Below, one piece after another: positions 42,082 to 50,478 of a stretch of 51,929 nucleotides of DNA. Each line of letters begins with the position of its first letter. The first letter of the stretch is position 1. Source of the DNA: Muribaculaceae bacterium (GTDB taxonomy: Bacteria > Bacteroidota > Bacteroidia > Bacteroidales > Muribaculaceae); NCBI GenBank assembly GCA_017405965.1, contig JAFQZK010000002.1, forward strand, positions 1-51,929. Reading direction: 5' to 3'. The translations under genes and the position numbers were made by a program. The notes under the pieces were generated by a model. The model was not told where the DNA came from, did no database searches, and saw nothing but the letters and a program-made list of their open reading frames with translations.

Positions 42082-42831
42082 ATGGGCAATACTTTAATTG
42101 ACTGGACAGACAAAGTGTGGAATCCTTGTACTGGGTGTGAGAAAATTTCTCCTGAATGCCGATTGTGCTATGCCGAAGTCATGGCAAATCGTCTTAAGGG
42201 TATAGGGCATCCCCATTATCGTAATGGGTTCAATGTGACCATCCACCCTGACGCATTGAATATTCCATTCGGATGGAAAGGTAACGTCATGTGCTTCCTT
42301 CCGTCTATGGGTGACCTCTTTCACAAGGACGTACCCGATGATTTCATTGATCAGGTAATATGTGTGGTCGAGCAGACACCGAACGTTACCTATCAACTGT
42401 TGACCAAGCGCAGTGGCCGTCTCAAGTCGTATTTTACGCAGCGCCGTTGTGCGCCTAACCTCTGGCTTGGAGTTACGTGCGGACATAAGGACAGCATATT
42501 CCGAGTCGATGACCTTCGAGATATCGCAGCACCAGTCCGCTTCGTGAGTGCTGAACCCCTGTTGGGAGACTTGGCTAACGAAGGACTGATCCTTACCGGC
42601 ATTGACTGGATCATTGTCGGTGGCGAGAGCGGGGGAATACGAGCGCGTCCAATGGACGAATCATGGGCAATGAACCTGAAGCAGCTCGCCGATGCCTGCG
42701 GTACCACCTTCTTTTTTAAGCAGTGGGGCAGCTGGGGCGTTGACAACGTTCGCCGCAGCAAGAGCGCGAACGGTCACCTGCTTGGCGGTGTTGAGTATCA
42801 CAATTACCCGACTCCGCGTTTGATCTACTAA
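42082..42831 (+). CDS. DUF5131 (phage Gp37/Gp68) family protein
   Basis: The 249-residue protein matches the phage Gp37/Gp68 family: IDWTDKVWNPCTGCEKISPE, then CRLCYAEVMANRLKG gives a cysteine cluster (CTGC ... CRLC), followed by PFGWKGNVMCFLPSMGDLFH, YQLLTKRSGRL, PNLWLGVTC, FVSAEPLLGDL, WIIVGGESG, ARPMDESWA and FFFKQWGSWG. The Cys pattern and alpha/beta repeats suggest a radical-SAM-like iron-sulfur enzyme; its reaction is unknown. Such genes are carried by phages and islands. It sits alone between two gene-free spacers and ends at a terminator hairpin. Confidence 0.9.
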   Translation: MGNTLIDWTDKVWNPCTGCEKISPECRLCYAEVMANRLKGIGHPHYRNGFNVTIHPDALNIPFGWKGNVMCFLPSMGDLFHKDVPDDFIDQVICVVEQTPNVTYQLLTKRSGRLKSYFTQRRCAPNLWLGVTCGHKDSIFRVDDLRDIAAPVRFVSAEPLLGDLANEGLILTGIDWIIVGGESGGIRARPMDESWAMNLKQLADACGTTFFFKQWGSWGVDNVRRSKSANGHLLGGVEYHNYPTPRLIY

Positions 42832-42842
42832 TCCTTTATTAT

Positions 42843-42868
42843 GCGTGGGCGGTTCACGCCGCCCATGC
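42843..42868 (+). terminator. Terminator of the DUF5131 gene
   Basis: GCGTGGGCGG (42843-42852) pairs with CCGCCCATGC (42859-42868) through one G-T pair; TTTATT follows. Confidence 0.75.
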
Positions 42869-42888
42869 TTTATTAATTTACATTTTTT

Positions 42889-42965
42889 GTTCCCAGGTGA
42901 CCTGGGAACACCGCAACAGGAAAGTCCTGTTGTGACATTATTAAAAATTTAAGACATTAAATGTC
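42889..42965 (+). promoter_or_regulatory. Three successive hairpins at the P-loop gene start
   Basis: GTTCCCAGG-TGA-CCTGGGAAC (42889-42909), CAACAGGA-AAG-TCCTGTTG (42914-42932) and GACATT-A-AATGTC (42953-42965) are all perfect. The last abuts the ATG at 42966, so it could mask the ribosome site or bind a regulator. Confidence 0.6.
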
Positions 42966-44723
42966 ATGAGATTCTTTAGAAATATTGGAAGAATCTTTAG
43001 CGGAGGCCTCGACGACATCATTCCGCCCGACGACGAGAAGTCATTCGACGAACTCGAGCAAGAAGACAACGACTACGTGAAGATTGGCGTCGGCCCAACT
43101 GACTATACCGGGTCGGTGTCAAATCTCGGCAAAGTCGTCCGCATCTGTATGACCGCTGGCGGTATTATCTTTGGCAGCGTCGTTGGCTATAGGGGCGTAA
43201 AAGGTCTGTTCAATTACATGAAAGACCGCAAGAAAGCCCAGGAAGAGATCAAGCGCATCAATGCCAGGAAAGAAGCTGACATTGCAAAGATTAACGCTCA
43301 GGCCGAGGCTGACATCCGTGTAGTTGAAGCTAAGGCGAAAGCCAAAGCTGAGGCCAAAGCGCAACAGGAAGCACGCCAATGCTCGCAGCAGTCATACGGT
43401 GACTCCTCGGACCCCGATGACAACGATTGGTGGTTGTATGAGTTCAACAGAAATCACCCTCTCCCGATTGACGCTCTGCCCGATGACTTTGCAACGGTGA
43501 TTAGCGGGTCTGACCCTGACATTGCTCCCGCAATGTTCTTTCACCTATGTTCCATGTATGGTGCCTATTGTTTCTCGCGGGTGATAGCCAAGAAGAGAGA
43601 TGATGAGATACGCCGCCCCAACCTCCAGGTCGTCATCGAAGCCATGCCGGGAATGGGAAAGAGTCTGTTCCGTAACGTGCATCAGATGTTATTCCGCCGC
43701 GTGATCGATGAGGACAAGCGGAAGTTGAATTCCAAAAAAGCCAAAGATAATGAGAAAAAACTCATTATCCAGACGGTAGGGATAGACATCTCAAGCGCTA
43801 GGCTCCAGCAAATCTTGGAGTCCAACCAAGGCGTGCATGTCTATATCTTCGACAGTGAAATTGCCACTGCCACAAACAAAGACCTCTCAGTCATTCTGCG
43901 TAAGGCTTTCGATAACGATGATGTGAGCCGCGGGCGAATGCATAAAGAGCAGAATGGATCTTGCGAAGCTGTGGCGAACATAACTCTCACTGGCGCTGAT
44001 GAAAATGTTGAAACATTCATCAAGAATATAGCCACTGTCGCTGGTGGCGGCGCTTCCAGGGTTTGTTGGTGCGTGTTACCTCTCATGAGCGATAGCAATG
44101 ACGCTCCCATCAGCCTTCATGAGGGCCCAGAACTTGAACTCATTAGAGACCATATCGATGAATATCGGCATAAGTACGTATTCACCACTGATGACGGTGA
44201 GGACACTGCCGTGGATTTGGTAGAGATCAAGGATTTTGACTATGTGATGTCAGAATTAAACCGATGGGAAATGAAGCAGGTTGAATTGTCCAGAGAGACC
44301 AATGACGAGGTCAGAAAACTGATCCGTTGGCGTATTTCCACCATTGCTATGCATATAGGAATTGTTATGCATATGATGATTCAACCTGATGGCGACACGG
44401 AGAAGATGGATCAGGTTATCCAGATGGTAATCTACGCCGCTGAATACTGCATGTCCCGTTATCTACTGAAGTTTGGAGCCGAGCACAGTAAGATGGTACA
44501 AAACTTCAAGAGAAAAGAACGCGTCCCCCGACAGCGATTACACCGACAAGGCGGTCAGGCTCCTTATAACTCACCTGCCGCCAAGGACGAGGAGTTGGAG
44601 CAACGCCGTGTCGATGTGATACGTCTCAAGATGGAAGGGCTCAATCAACATCAAATTGCACAAGAGTTGAATTTGCATGACGCTCAAGTAGCGCGAATCT
44701 TGGAGAAAGAGGGCTTGAAGTAG
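42966..44723 (+). CDS. Membrane-anchored P-loop (DUF3987-like) protein with C-terminal HTH
   Basis: This 585-residue protein has an unusual layout. An acidic lead is followed by one predicted transmembrane helix (about 57-78: VVRICMTAGGIIFGSVVGY), a Lys/Glu/Ala-rich coiled coil (about 83-138), then a P-loop domain with Walker A EAMPGMGKS (225-233), Walker B VHVYIFDSEI and VANITLTGADE, resembling DUF3987/helicase-like proteins. The C-terminus has an HTH-type segment (GLNQHQIAQELNLHDAQVAR). It could be a helicase or ATPase that brings mobile-element DNA to the membrane. It follows the DUF5131 gene with three perfect hairpins before the start, and a strong terminator follows. The exact family is uncertain. 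Confidence 0.6.
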   Translation: MRFFRNIGRIFSGGLDDIIPPDDEKSFDELEQEDNDYVKIGVGPTDYTGSVSNLGKVVRICMTAGGIIFGSVVGYRGVKGLFNYMKDRKKAQEEIKRINARKEADIAKINAQAEADIRVVEAKAKAKAEAKAQQEARQCSQQSYGDSSDPDDNDWWLYEFNRNHPLPIDALPDDFATVISGSDPDIAPAMFFHLCSMYGAYCFSRVIAKKRDDEIRRPNLQVVIEAMPGMGKSLFRNVHQMLFRRVIDEDKRKLNSKKAKDNEKKLIIQTVGIDISSARLQQILESNQGVHVYIFDSEIATATNKDLSVILRKAFDNDDVSRGRMHKEQNGSCEAVANITLTGADENVETFIKNIATVAGGGASRVCWCVLPLMSDSNDAPISLHEGPELELIRDHIDEYRHKYVFTTDDGEDTAVDLVEIKDFDYVMSELNRWEMKQVELSRETNDEVRKLIRWRISTIAMHIGIVMHMMIQPDGDTEKMDQVIQMVIYAAEYCMSRYLLKFGAEHSKMVQNFKRKERVPRQRLHRQGGQAPYNSPAAKDEELEQRRVDVIRLKMEGLNQHQIAQELNLHDAQVARILEKEGLK

Positions 44724-44752
44724 GTAGCATCTATTGGTTGACACTTGCTAAG

Positions 44753-44782
44753 AAAAGGAGGTTTATCGACCTCCTTTTTTTT
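44753..44782 (+). terminator. Terminator of the P-loop gene
   Basis: AAAAGGAGGT (44753-44762) pairs exactly with ACCTCCTTTT (44769-44778), followed by a T-run. Confidence 0.85.
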
Positions 44783-45589
44783 GTGCCTTTTTATGGTGAG
44801 TATTAGCAGCCTGGCGCTGGAGCCGTACTAGCCGTTGGCTTTCGCCGTGCGGGTGTTCGCATTGCAATAGGACATCATCGCATCTGCTCCACCATTAGAG
44901 TGTCAATCCAGCCAAGGTAGTGCCCTCTGCGAGTCCGTTTCTAGTCGTTGCCGGTATACGTTGTCCGGTGCTGTGCGGCCGCTCACCCGTGAATGATGTT
45001 CCAAGCGCCTCCAGCATACCGACCACGTTGCTCGGGTTATATAGCATTGTTGGTTACCGCAAATAAATAGCATCTGCGCTTAACGCCGCTCCTAGCGGCA
45101 TGACGGGCGAGGCGCATGAAAGTCATATCACCAAATTCCAGTTATCTCAGCAACACAGGAGTGAAGAGAATGTAATATCTAACACGTCTAACACGTTAGA
45201 TTGTTAACAGTTTAAAATTCATATAGTTAACACTGTCTAATACGTGTTATATAACAAGTCTAACAGCAAAAAAGTAATATGAAATCGCACTTTATAATAT
45301 GTCCGTCTGAGATCGCCTAGCAGCCTTATATGTATAGACAATTACATGCCCCCGAGAGGACCGCCGGCAACATTGAGCACGCTGGCGGCATGGGGGCAAA
45401 GACAACATATAAAACCCGATGGTATGGGCTGGGCGGCGAAGAGTCACCCAGCACCGCCATCACCAGGCGTTATCACCTGTCGGGGAGACCGTGCTCTCAA
45501 GACGGCATAATCAAACCGACAGCGAGTCTGGAAAAGAAGCTAACGAGGCTGACACCGAAGAGGTGCCGGTCTCGCCTTCTTTTTTCGTC
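44783..45589. other. 800-bp gene-free, repeat-bearing region
   Basis: No credible gene. It contains a cluster of TCTAACACG-type words (45178-45266), a GCCGCTC-CTA-GCGGC hairpin (about 45083-45097) and, near its right end, GAGGCTGACACC ... GGTGCCGGTCTC (about 45546-45577) with a T-run, a possible terminator. The left part (44800-45100) is GC-rich and resembles the spacer at 41.7-42.0 kb in texture. It could be a replication or transfer origin of the cassette, or hold a structured RNA. Confidence 0.45.
45178..45266. repeat. TCTAACACG repeat cluster
   Basis: TCTAACACG occurs twice in direct tandem (45178-45186, 45187-45195). Related TCTAATACG (45236-45244) and TCTAACAG (45259-45266) follow in the same orientation. 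Inverted copies lie at 45194-45200 (CGTTAGA) and 45243-45249 (CGTGTTA). Such clusters fit a replication-initiator or repressor binding site. Confidence 0.55.
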
Positions 45590-46864
45590 TCAGTTCCTTA
45601 AACATCCGATTGGGACAACATATACACCGTCCTTCCGTCTGTATGCATATGCGCCTGTACCGGTCAGCACCATGAGGAATGATGGGTCTTTCATTTTTGT
45701 AGTGTCTATCTTCGCCGCGAGTGACTTCAAGTTGGTAGCGCCTTCCTCAATCAACGTGTCTCCCCCCAACTTGATCTCAATCAGGCCGTATGTTCCGTTC
45801 CGGCGGTGCAAGACGGCATCACACTCCAGTCCATTCCTGTCCCTATAATGATACAGGCCGCCGTCAAGCACATCAGCAAACACGCGAAGGTCACGCACAG
45901 CCAGGGCCTCAAAGAAAAGGCCAAATGTGTTCAGGTCATTCAGGAAATCCGCCGGTCCGATACCCAATGCAGCGACACCGATTGAGGGATCAGTGAAATA
46001 CCTTGTGTCGCTCGTCCTTATCGCCGTCTTGCTGCGCAGGTTGGGATTCCATGCCCTCATGTCCTCAATGACAAAGATCCTTTTCAAAGCCTTCACGTAG
46101 GAGGCCACCGTGTCATCATTTAAAGTGGCATTGTCGTTATCCCTCATGTCGGCGCAGATGACGCTGTAGTTCACCGCCGCGCCCTGGTGCCTCGCGTAAG
46201 ACCTCATCAGCAGTTTCACGCGCTCTGGATCACGATCCACACCGTCAGCACGTTGTATGTCGTAATGCACCACAGCGTCGTAATAGTCCAAAGCCTGATC
46301 CAGGGCAATGTCACCTTCCATCAGCGATGCCTGGGGCCAACCACCGCGACAGGTCAAGTAGGCTAATTGCTCAATATCTATCTTGTTCTTCGCAAAAATC
46401 TCCTTTGGCGCATCAAATAGGTCGCCCAGGCTGATCTCGCCAGACGACTCTCCGGACTCATAGAGGCTCATTGGACGCATCAATAGCCTGGTTATACGCC
46501 CCGTCCCCGTATGCTCTATTTCATCCTTGTTTACTGGCACAGCAGAACCTGTCAGTATAAACTGACCTAGTTCGGAGCGTTCGTCAACCTCCGACCGCAC
46601 ACTGTCCCACAGCGCCGGTATTGTCTGCCATTCATCGATCAGCCGAGGTGTGTCTCCTTTCAGCAGCAGTGACGGGTTCATCTCTGCAAGTTGCCTGCTG
46701 GAACGCAACACGCCAGTATCGCCTAATTTGAGCACACTGTTTGCTTTACGCATAGCGGTGGTTGTCTTTCCGCACCACTTGGCGCCTTCCACCAGTACGG
46801 CGCCCTTGCCTTTTAATTTACGCTCCAATAGGGCATCTACTATTCTTGCCTTGTAATCAGCCAT
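45590..46864 (-). CDS. AAA_14/DUF4143-type ATP-binding protein
   Basis: The 424-residue P-loop protein has Walker A EGAKWCGKTTT at about 26-36, Walker B PRLIDEWQTIPALWD, sensor FILTGSAVP and the AAA_14/DUF4143 mid-part (GRITRLLMRPMSLYESGESS, LTCRGGWPQASL). The C-terminal nuclease-like fold has D ... E-x-K residues in LECDAVLHRRNGTYGLIEIK. These are common multi-copy Bacteroidales genes of unproven function, perhaps defence or stress ATPases. ATG at 46864 (MADYKARIV) is chosen over 46870. The 5' leader holds three 23-bp-spaced iterons and a promoter. Confidence 0.88.
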   Translation of the reverse strand: MADYKARIVDALLERKLKGKGAVLVEGAKWCGKTTTAMRKANSVLKLGDTGVLRSSRQLAEMNPSLLLKGDTPRLIDEWQTIPALWDSVRSEVDERSELGQFILTGSAVPVNKDEIEHTGTGRITRLLMRPMSLYESGESSGEISLGDLFDAPKEIFAKNKIDIEQLAYLTCRGGWPQASLMEGDIALDQALDYYDAVVHYDIQRADGVDRDPERVKLLMRSYARHQGAAVNYSVICADMRDNDNATLNDDTVASYVKALKRIFVIEDMRAWNPNLRSKTAIRTSDTRYFTDPSIGVAALGIGPADFLNDLNTFGLFFEALAVRDLRVFADVLDGGLYHYRDRNGLECDAVLHRRNGTYGLIEIKLGGDTLIEEGATNLKSLAAKIDTTKMKDPSFLMVLTGTGAYAYRRKDGVYVVPIGCLRN

Positions 46865-46887
46865 ATACATGAAGTTTTATTTGTTCG

Positions 46888-46945
46888 TTCGGGAGTTTGG
46901 TGTATCTTGTTTCGGGTGTTTGACGTATTTCCTTTCGGGAGTTTG
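46888..46945 (-). repeat. Three 12-bp iterons with exact 23-bp period
   Basis: TTCGGGAGTTTG (46888-46899), TTCGGGTGTTTG (46911-46922) and TTCGGGAGTTTG (46934-46945) lie between the promoter box and the ATPase start. They are probably an operator or a repeat-bearing leader RNA. Confidence 0.8.
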
Positions 46946-46948
46946 GCG

Positions 46949-46956
46949 CAAAAGTA
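46949..46956 (-). promoter_or_regulatory. -7 box of the DUF4143-type ATPase gene
   Basis: The complement reads TACTTTTG, a TAnnTTTG match, 4 bases upstream of the first iteron in transcription order. Confidence 0.6.
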
Positions 46957-47000
46957 CAGATTATCCTTGAAATGACCAAAAGAAAAACGGCATAATAAGC

Positions 47001-47114
47001 GTCACATCGAAGGCCATACACCTGACGATGATCACCACCTATGGCATCCAGCCCGGAGGCTATTCCGACGACATCCAAAGCCAAGTCACCATGAACGATC
47101 TGTGCGTAGAGTGA
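47001..47114 (+). pseudogene. C-terminal remnant of an archaeal-type ATPase gene
   Basis: The frame reads VTSKAIHLTMITTYGIQPGG and YSDDIQSQVTMNDLCVE, then TGA. The intact gene downstream ends KQTVHLTMVTTYGVAHGK ... VTMNDLFVE, so this is the tail of a related but distinct copy. The rest was lost, probably through the promoter of the leftward ATPase. Confidence 0.85.
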
Positions 47115-47205
47115 GATTCTGCGATTAAGTGAATGGGTGCCCAGGAATATGCAGCCATCAGTCCGTTTTTGTGCTAAATTGTCATGCTAAAACAAAAAAT
47201 CACCG

Positions 47206-47255
47206 TTTTATTTCTCCGCGAAATGATATTTTTGTACCTTTGCGGAGAAATAAAA
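47206..47255 (+). promoter_or_regulatory. Promoter enclosed in a perfect 14-bp inverted repeat
   Basis: TTTTATTTCTCCGC (47206-47219) and GCGGAGAAATAAAA (47242-47255) are exact inverted repeats with a 22-base loop that contains the promoter box TACCTTTG (47235-47242). It fits an operator or a leader hairpin of the ATPase gene starting at 47264. Confidence 0.75.
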
Positions 47256-47263
47256 TTGATATT

Positions 47264-48712
47264 ATGGCTAAAATCATCGGAAGAAACAAAGAAATTGCGG
47301 AGTTACATGAGATATACAACCGCAATCAAGCCCAGTTCGTGGTTATATATGGGCGCAGAAGGGTCGGTAAGACATTCCTTGTGAACGAGGCCTTCAAGGA
47401 CAGGATCACATTTCACCATGCCGGCCTTTCTCCCATTGGCGACCATGGCAAACGAAACCTGATGAAGGAGCAGCTGCAGCAGTTCTATTTCTCGTTGCAG
47501 ATTCAAGGTATGCCGCCAAGCCACTGCCCCAAATCGTGGTTCGAGGCGTTCTTCATGCTCGAAAAGCTCCTTCAACAGAAGGACGACGGCACCCGCCAGG
47601 TCGTGTTCCTAGATGAGCTGCCATGGATGGACACTCCACGGTCCAATTTCATCTCGGCCTTTGAGGGATTCTGGAACTCATGGGCCTGCAGTCGGGACAA
47701 CCTGATGCTGGTCGTGTGCGGTAGCGCCACATCATGGATACTTGACAAGCTCATCAACAACCATGGCGGGCTCTATGGTCGCGTGACAAGGGAGATAAAG
47801 CTCACACCGTTCTCTCTGGCCGACTGCAAGGCATTCTACGAGGACAGGGGTATCAGCATGTCGGACTATGACATCGTGCAGAGTTATATGATTTTGGGTG
47901 GGATCCCTTATTACATGGAATATTTTGAGCCGGGATTAAGTCTGCCACAAAACATAGACAAGCTGTTTTTCTCACAGGGTGCCCGCCTTGCTGATGAGTT
48001 TGACCGGCTGCTATCGTCGGTCTTCGGCAACCCAGATGACATCAAGAAGATTATCATCGCATTGAGCCGCCGTCGGGCTGGTTTCACCAGGCAGCAGATT
48101 TCTGAAAGATCTAAAATCGACTTGGGCGGTGGACTGACTGACTTGCTCAAGGCGTTGGCGGCTAGCGAATTTACACGCCAGTACGTCCCCTATGGCAAGA
48201 GCAAGCGAGAGGAGCATCACATGCTCACCGATCCGTTCTGCCGTTTTTATATCCACTTTGTTATGGAGCATGACATCATCGACACCGATTTTTGGACCAA
48301 CAACATCTCCTCGCAGGCCATCGTCAGCTGGCGGGGATTTGCCTTTGAGGACGTGTGCCTGAACCATATCCAGCAGATAAAATCGGCGCTCGGCATACAG
48401 GGCGTTATTTCCAAGCAATCGGCATGGGCGGTGCAGGGCGACGACAATAATGACGGATCACAGATTGACCTGCTGATTGTGAGAAACGACAATGTGGTCA
48501 ACCTGTGCGAGATGAAGTTTGCCGGAGACGTTTACATGATAGACAAGGACGAAGAACTCAAGCTGCGCCGACGTGTTGAAGCGCTCAAGCAAACACTAAC
48601 CCGCAAGCAGACCGTTCATCTGACCATGGTCACGACCTATGGAGTCGCCCACGGCAAGCACAGCGGTGTGGTCCAGAAAAGCGTCACCATGAACGACCTG
48701 TTCGTGGAGTGA
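47264..48712 (+). CDS. Archaeal-ATPase/DUF234-type ATP-binding protein
   Basis: The 482-residue protein begins MAKIIGRNKEIAELHEIYNR with Walker A GRRRVGKTF at 30-38, Walker B RQVVFLDELPWMDTP, sensor LMLVVCGSATSWI and a winged-helix region (GFTRQQISERSKIDLGGGLT). The C-terminal DUF234-like nuclease fold has QIDLLIVRNDN ... LCEMKF (D ... E-x-K). It is a multi-copy Bacteroidales family, perhaps with DNA or defence roles; the function is unproven. The start at 47264 is downstream of the TACCTTTG box; the longer frame to 47129 runs through the promoter. A truncated relative lies directly upstream. Confidence 0.88.
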   Translation: MAKIIGRNKEIAELHEIYNRNQAQFVVIYGRRRVGKTFLVNEAFKDRITFHHAGLSPIGDHGKRNLMKEQLQQFYFSLQIQGMPPSHCPKSWFEAFFMLEKLLQQKDDGTRQVVFLDELPWMDTPRSNFISAFEGFWNSWACSRDNLMLVVCGSATSWILDKLINNHGGLYGRVTREIKLTPFSLADCKAFYEDRGISMSDYDIVQSYMILGGIPYYMEYFEPGLSLPQNIDKLFFSQGARLADEFDRLLSSVFGNPDDIKKIIIALSRRRAGFTRQQISERSKIDLGGGLTDLLKALAASEFTRQYVPYGKSKREEHHMLTDPFCRFYIHFVMEHDIIDTDFWTNNISSQAIVSWRGFAFEDVCLNHIQQIKSALGIQGVISKQSAWAVQGDDNNDGSQIDLLIVRNDNVVNLCEMKFAGDVYMIDKDEELKLRRRVEALKQTLTRKQTVHLTMVTTYGVAHGKHSGVVQKSVTMNDLFVE

Positions 48713-49182
48713 GAATAAGGCACCGAAAGAATGAGAACACTGGAAATGGCAAAAAAATGTGCGTAAATCAGCCATATCTATCTGAAAAAATGACATTTGG
48801 CTTGTTTGCGCACAAAAATCGGGTTTCTGTCGTTAATACATTCTGTAACAACATGAGGCGTTTTTCATCTAGGCTGGGTGGATGGGATTGTTGGAATACA
48901 CAGTCCTATGACAAACCCTGAAAACCCTCCAACGATCTCAGACTTATTTTCAAAATCTCAAAGAATTCTCCGACTTCTCTGAGACTATCTCCAAATTTTT
49001 CGAAAACTTTCAGAAGAATCCACAAGACGTGGTTTACTGATGGCTTACTTCTTTGTATTGGGTATTAACCAATAAAAGAATAGGGCGGATTCTCTCCGCC
49101 CAGTTTTTTCGTTTTACGACGAAGTCCTATTCCTGGCATGGTTGCTCAGGGTTCCGTCGCGCTTAAGCACAAAATTCTTATA
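48713..49182. other. Gene-free region, pyrimidine-rich
   Basis: No credible gene. About 48930-49030 is rich in TCTCAGA/TCTGAGA-like words (GATCTCAGACTT, CTTCTCTGAGAC). A GGGCGGA/TCCGCCC hairpin lies near the right end. Otherwise nothing was recognised. Confidence 0.4.
49083..49109. terminator. Hairpin terminator between ATPase and lipoprotein genes
   Basis: GGGCGGA (49083-49089) pairs with TCCGCCC (49095-49101), followed by AGTTTTTT. The left flank AATAAAAGAATA also permits use in the opposite direction. Confidence 0.7.
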
Positions 49183-50451
49183 TCAGCTTTTTTTTGATAT
49201 CAGAATGTAATTCTTTTTGTCACTCACTTTGTTCTTGCCAATGCCCTCAAACATGCCACGGATGAAACTGTCCATTGAGTAGGATTTTGACCTGTCGTTT
49301 TCAGAGGTTGCACCGAGGAACGGTTGCAGTAATGTAAGATCCGTATCCAGGCTCTCCAAGTCCAAATACCATTCTATCACTTCAGATTCAGAGGTCATGT
49401 TGCTAACTTGCAAATCAACTGTTGCCGTCGCTTTTCGTTTAAGTTCCTTCAAATCGAAGTCCTCAACATCAATCTTAATGTCGCCGACATTCAAATCCGA
49501 GCCATAGGTTGTCTTGGCTTTAAAGCACTTTGAGAACATGTTTTTGTCTGACAATAGCCAGCGATAGTTTTCAAGATCAACTTTGAGTTTAACTGTACAT
49601 TTACCAGATTCCGAATCATTGTAGGACGTGAATGTGGGCTGGCCTTCCAACTGCTGGACGTTTGTGCAAGGACCGAAGGAATACGAGGGGAGTTTGTAAT
49701 CGAAGCCAGTTTCTATGTTATCAATAAATGAGCCATTAGCCTCAAGCAGGGACGAAATGGCGTTCCTTACGAAAGCTACATTTTTATCCTTGCCGATAAC
49801 AAGGTAGTAGTATGGTGACTCCTGAACAATAATGTCTCCCCCGGGGCCCTTGAATTCGGATTTGGCAGCAATCAGAGATACCGCCATATGGGAGTCACCT
49901 AAAATTCTCGCAATATTGTTGCAATATTCGCCCAAAAACGCGAAACGAGACTCATTGCCTACGGGACTGAAAATCATATTAGAAATGAGCACCGCTGTTG
50001 AACCGTCTTGGATATCATTGATCATCACATTCAGCAGAATGGGCGTCACCAAAGTGAAGTCATTTAAACAAATACCCGAGTCCATCATATCCTTAAATTT
50101 TGCAACCGTTGTTCCTCCATTAACAAATGTGCCACGGTCAGAGGTGAGGACTGTCACTTCGCTTTCTAATGGAACGAGCTTGGACATGACATTGTAAACG
50201 TCACTCTTCAATTTGGTGGGTGAAGTGGTTCTGTAGAAGCCGTTTGTATTGCTCGACACCTCAACAAAGAATTTGACCAGGGAAGGCTTTTCAACACTGA
50301 AGAATTCAGGCTTTTGAATCAGCTTTCCTTCGTCGTCAAAGTTGGGGTCCTTGTTGGTATTTACATTGCCGCCACAAGAGCTGATGGTAAACATGATACC
50401 TACCAAGGCCAAAAGGTAGACAATTGAGGTTTTAATTACATTACTTTTCAT
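49183..50451 (-). CDS. Lipoprotein of unknown function
   Basis: The 422-residue lipoprotein has a long hydrophobic lead and the lipobox ISSC (Cys at about 26), then GGNVNTNKDPNFDDEG as linker. The mature part (about 55-280) reads KFFVEVSSNTNGFY, SEVTVLTSDRGTFVNGGTTV, DGSTAVLISNMIFSP and YYYLVIGKDKNVAFVRNAIS. The order of a short strand with SxTxGF, then two later strands, weakly recalls a von Willebrand A-type fold, but the metal motif is not clear. The C-terminal part is beta-rich. It pairs with a second lipoprotein 27 bases upstream. Confidence 0.65.
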   Translation of the reverse strand: MKSNVIKTSIVYLLALVGIMFTISSCGGNVNTNKDPNFDDEGKLIQKPEFFSVEKPSLVKFFVEVSSNTNGFYRTTSPTKLKSDVYNVMSKLVPLESEVTVLTSDRGTFVNGGTTVAKFKDMMDSGICLNDFTLVTPILLNVMINDIQDGSTAVLISNMIFSPVGNESRFAFLGEYCNNIARILGDSHMAVSLIAAKSEFKGPGGDIIVQESPYYYLVIGKDKNVAFVRNAISSLLEANGSFIDNIETGFDYKLPSYSFGPCTNVQQLEGQPTFTSYNDSESGKCTVKLKVDLENYRWLLSDKNMFSKCFKAKTTYGSDLNVGDIKIDVEDFDLKELKRKATATVDLQVSNMTSESEVIEWYLDLESLDTDLTLLQPFLGATSENDRSKSYSMDSFIRGMFEGIGKNKVSDKKNYILISKKS

Positions 50452-50478
50452 ATTAGCTGTTTTTATATTAATAATAAG

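Noticed and set aside
45330-45848. 172-codon rightward frame
   Set aside because: Its second half is antisense to the intact ATPase gene and its first half has no recognisable domain.
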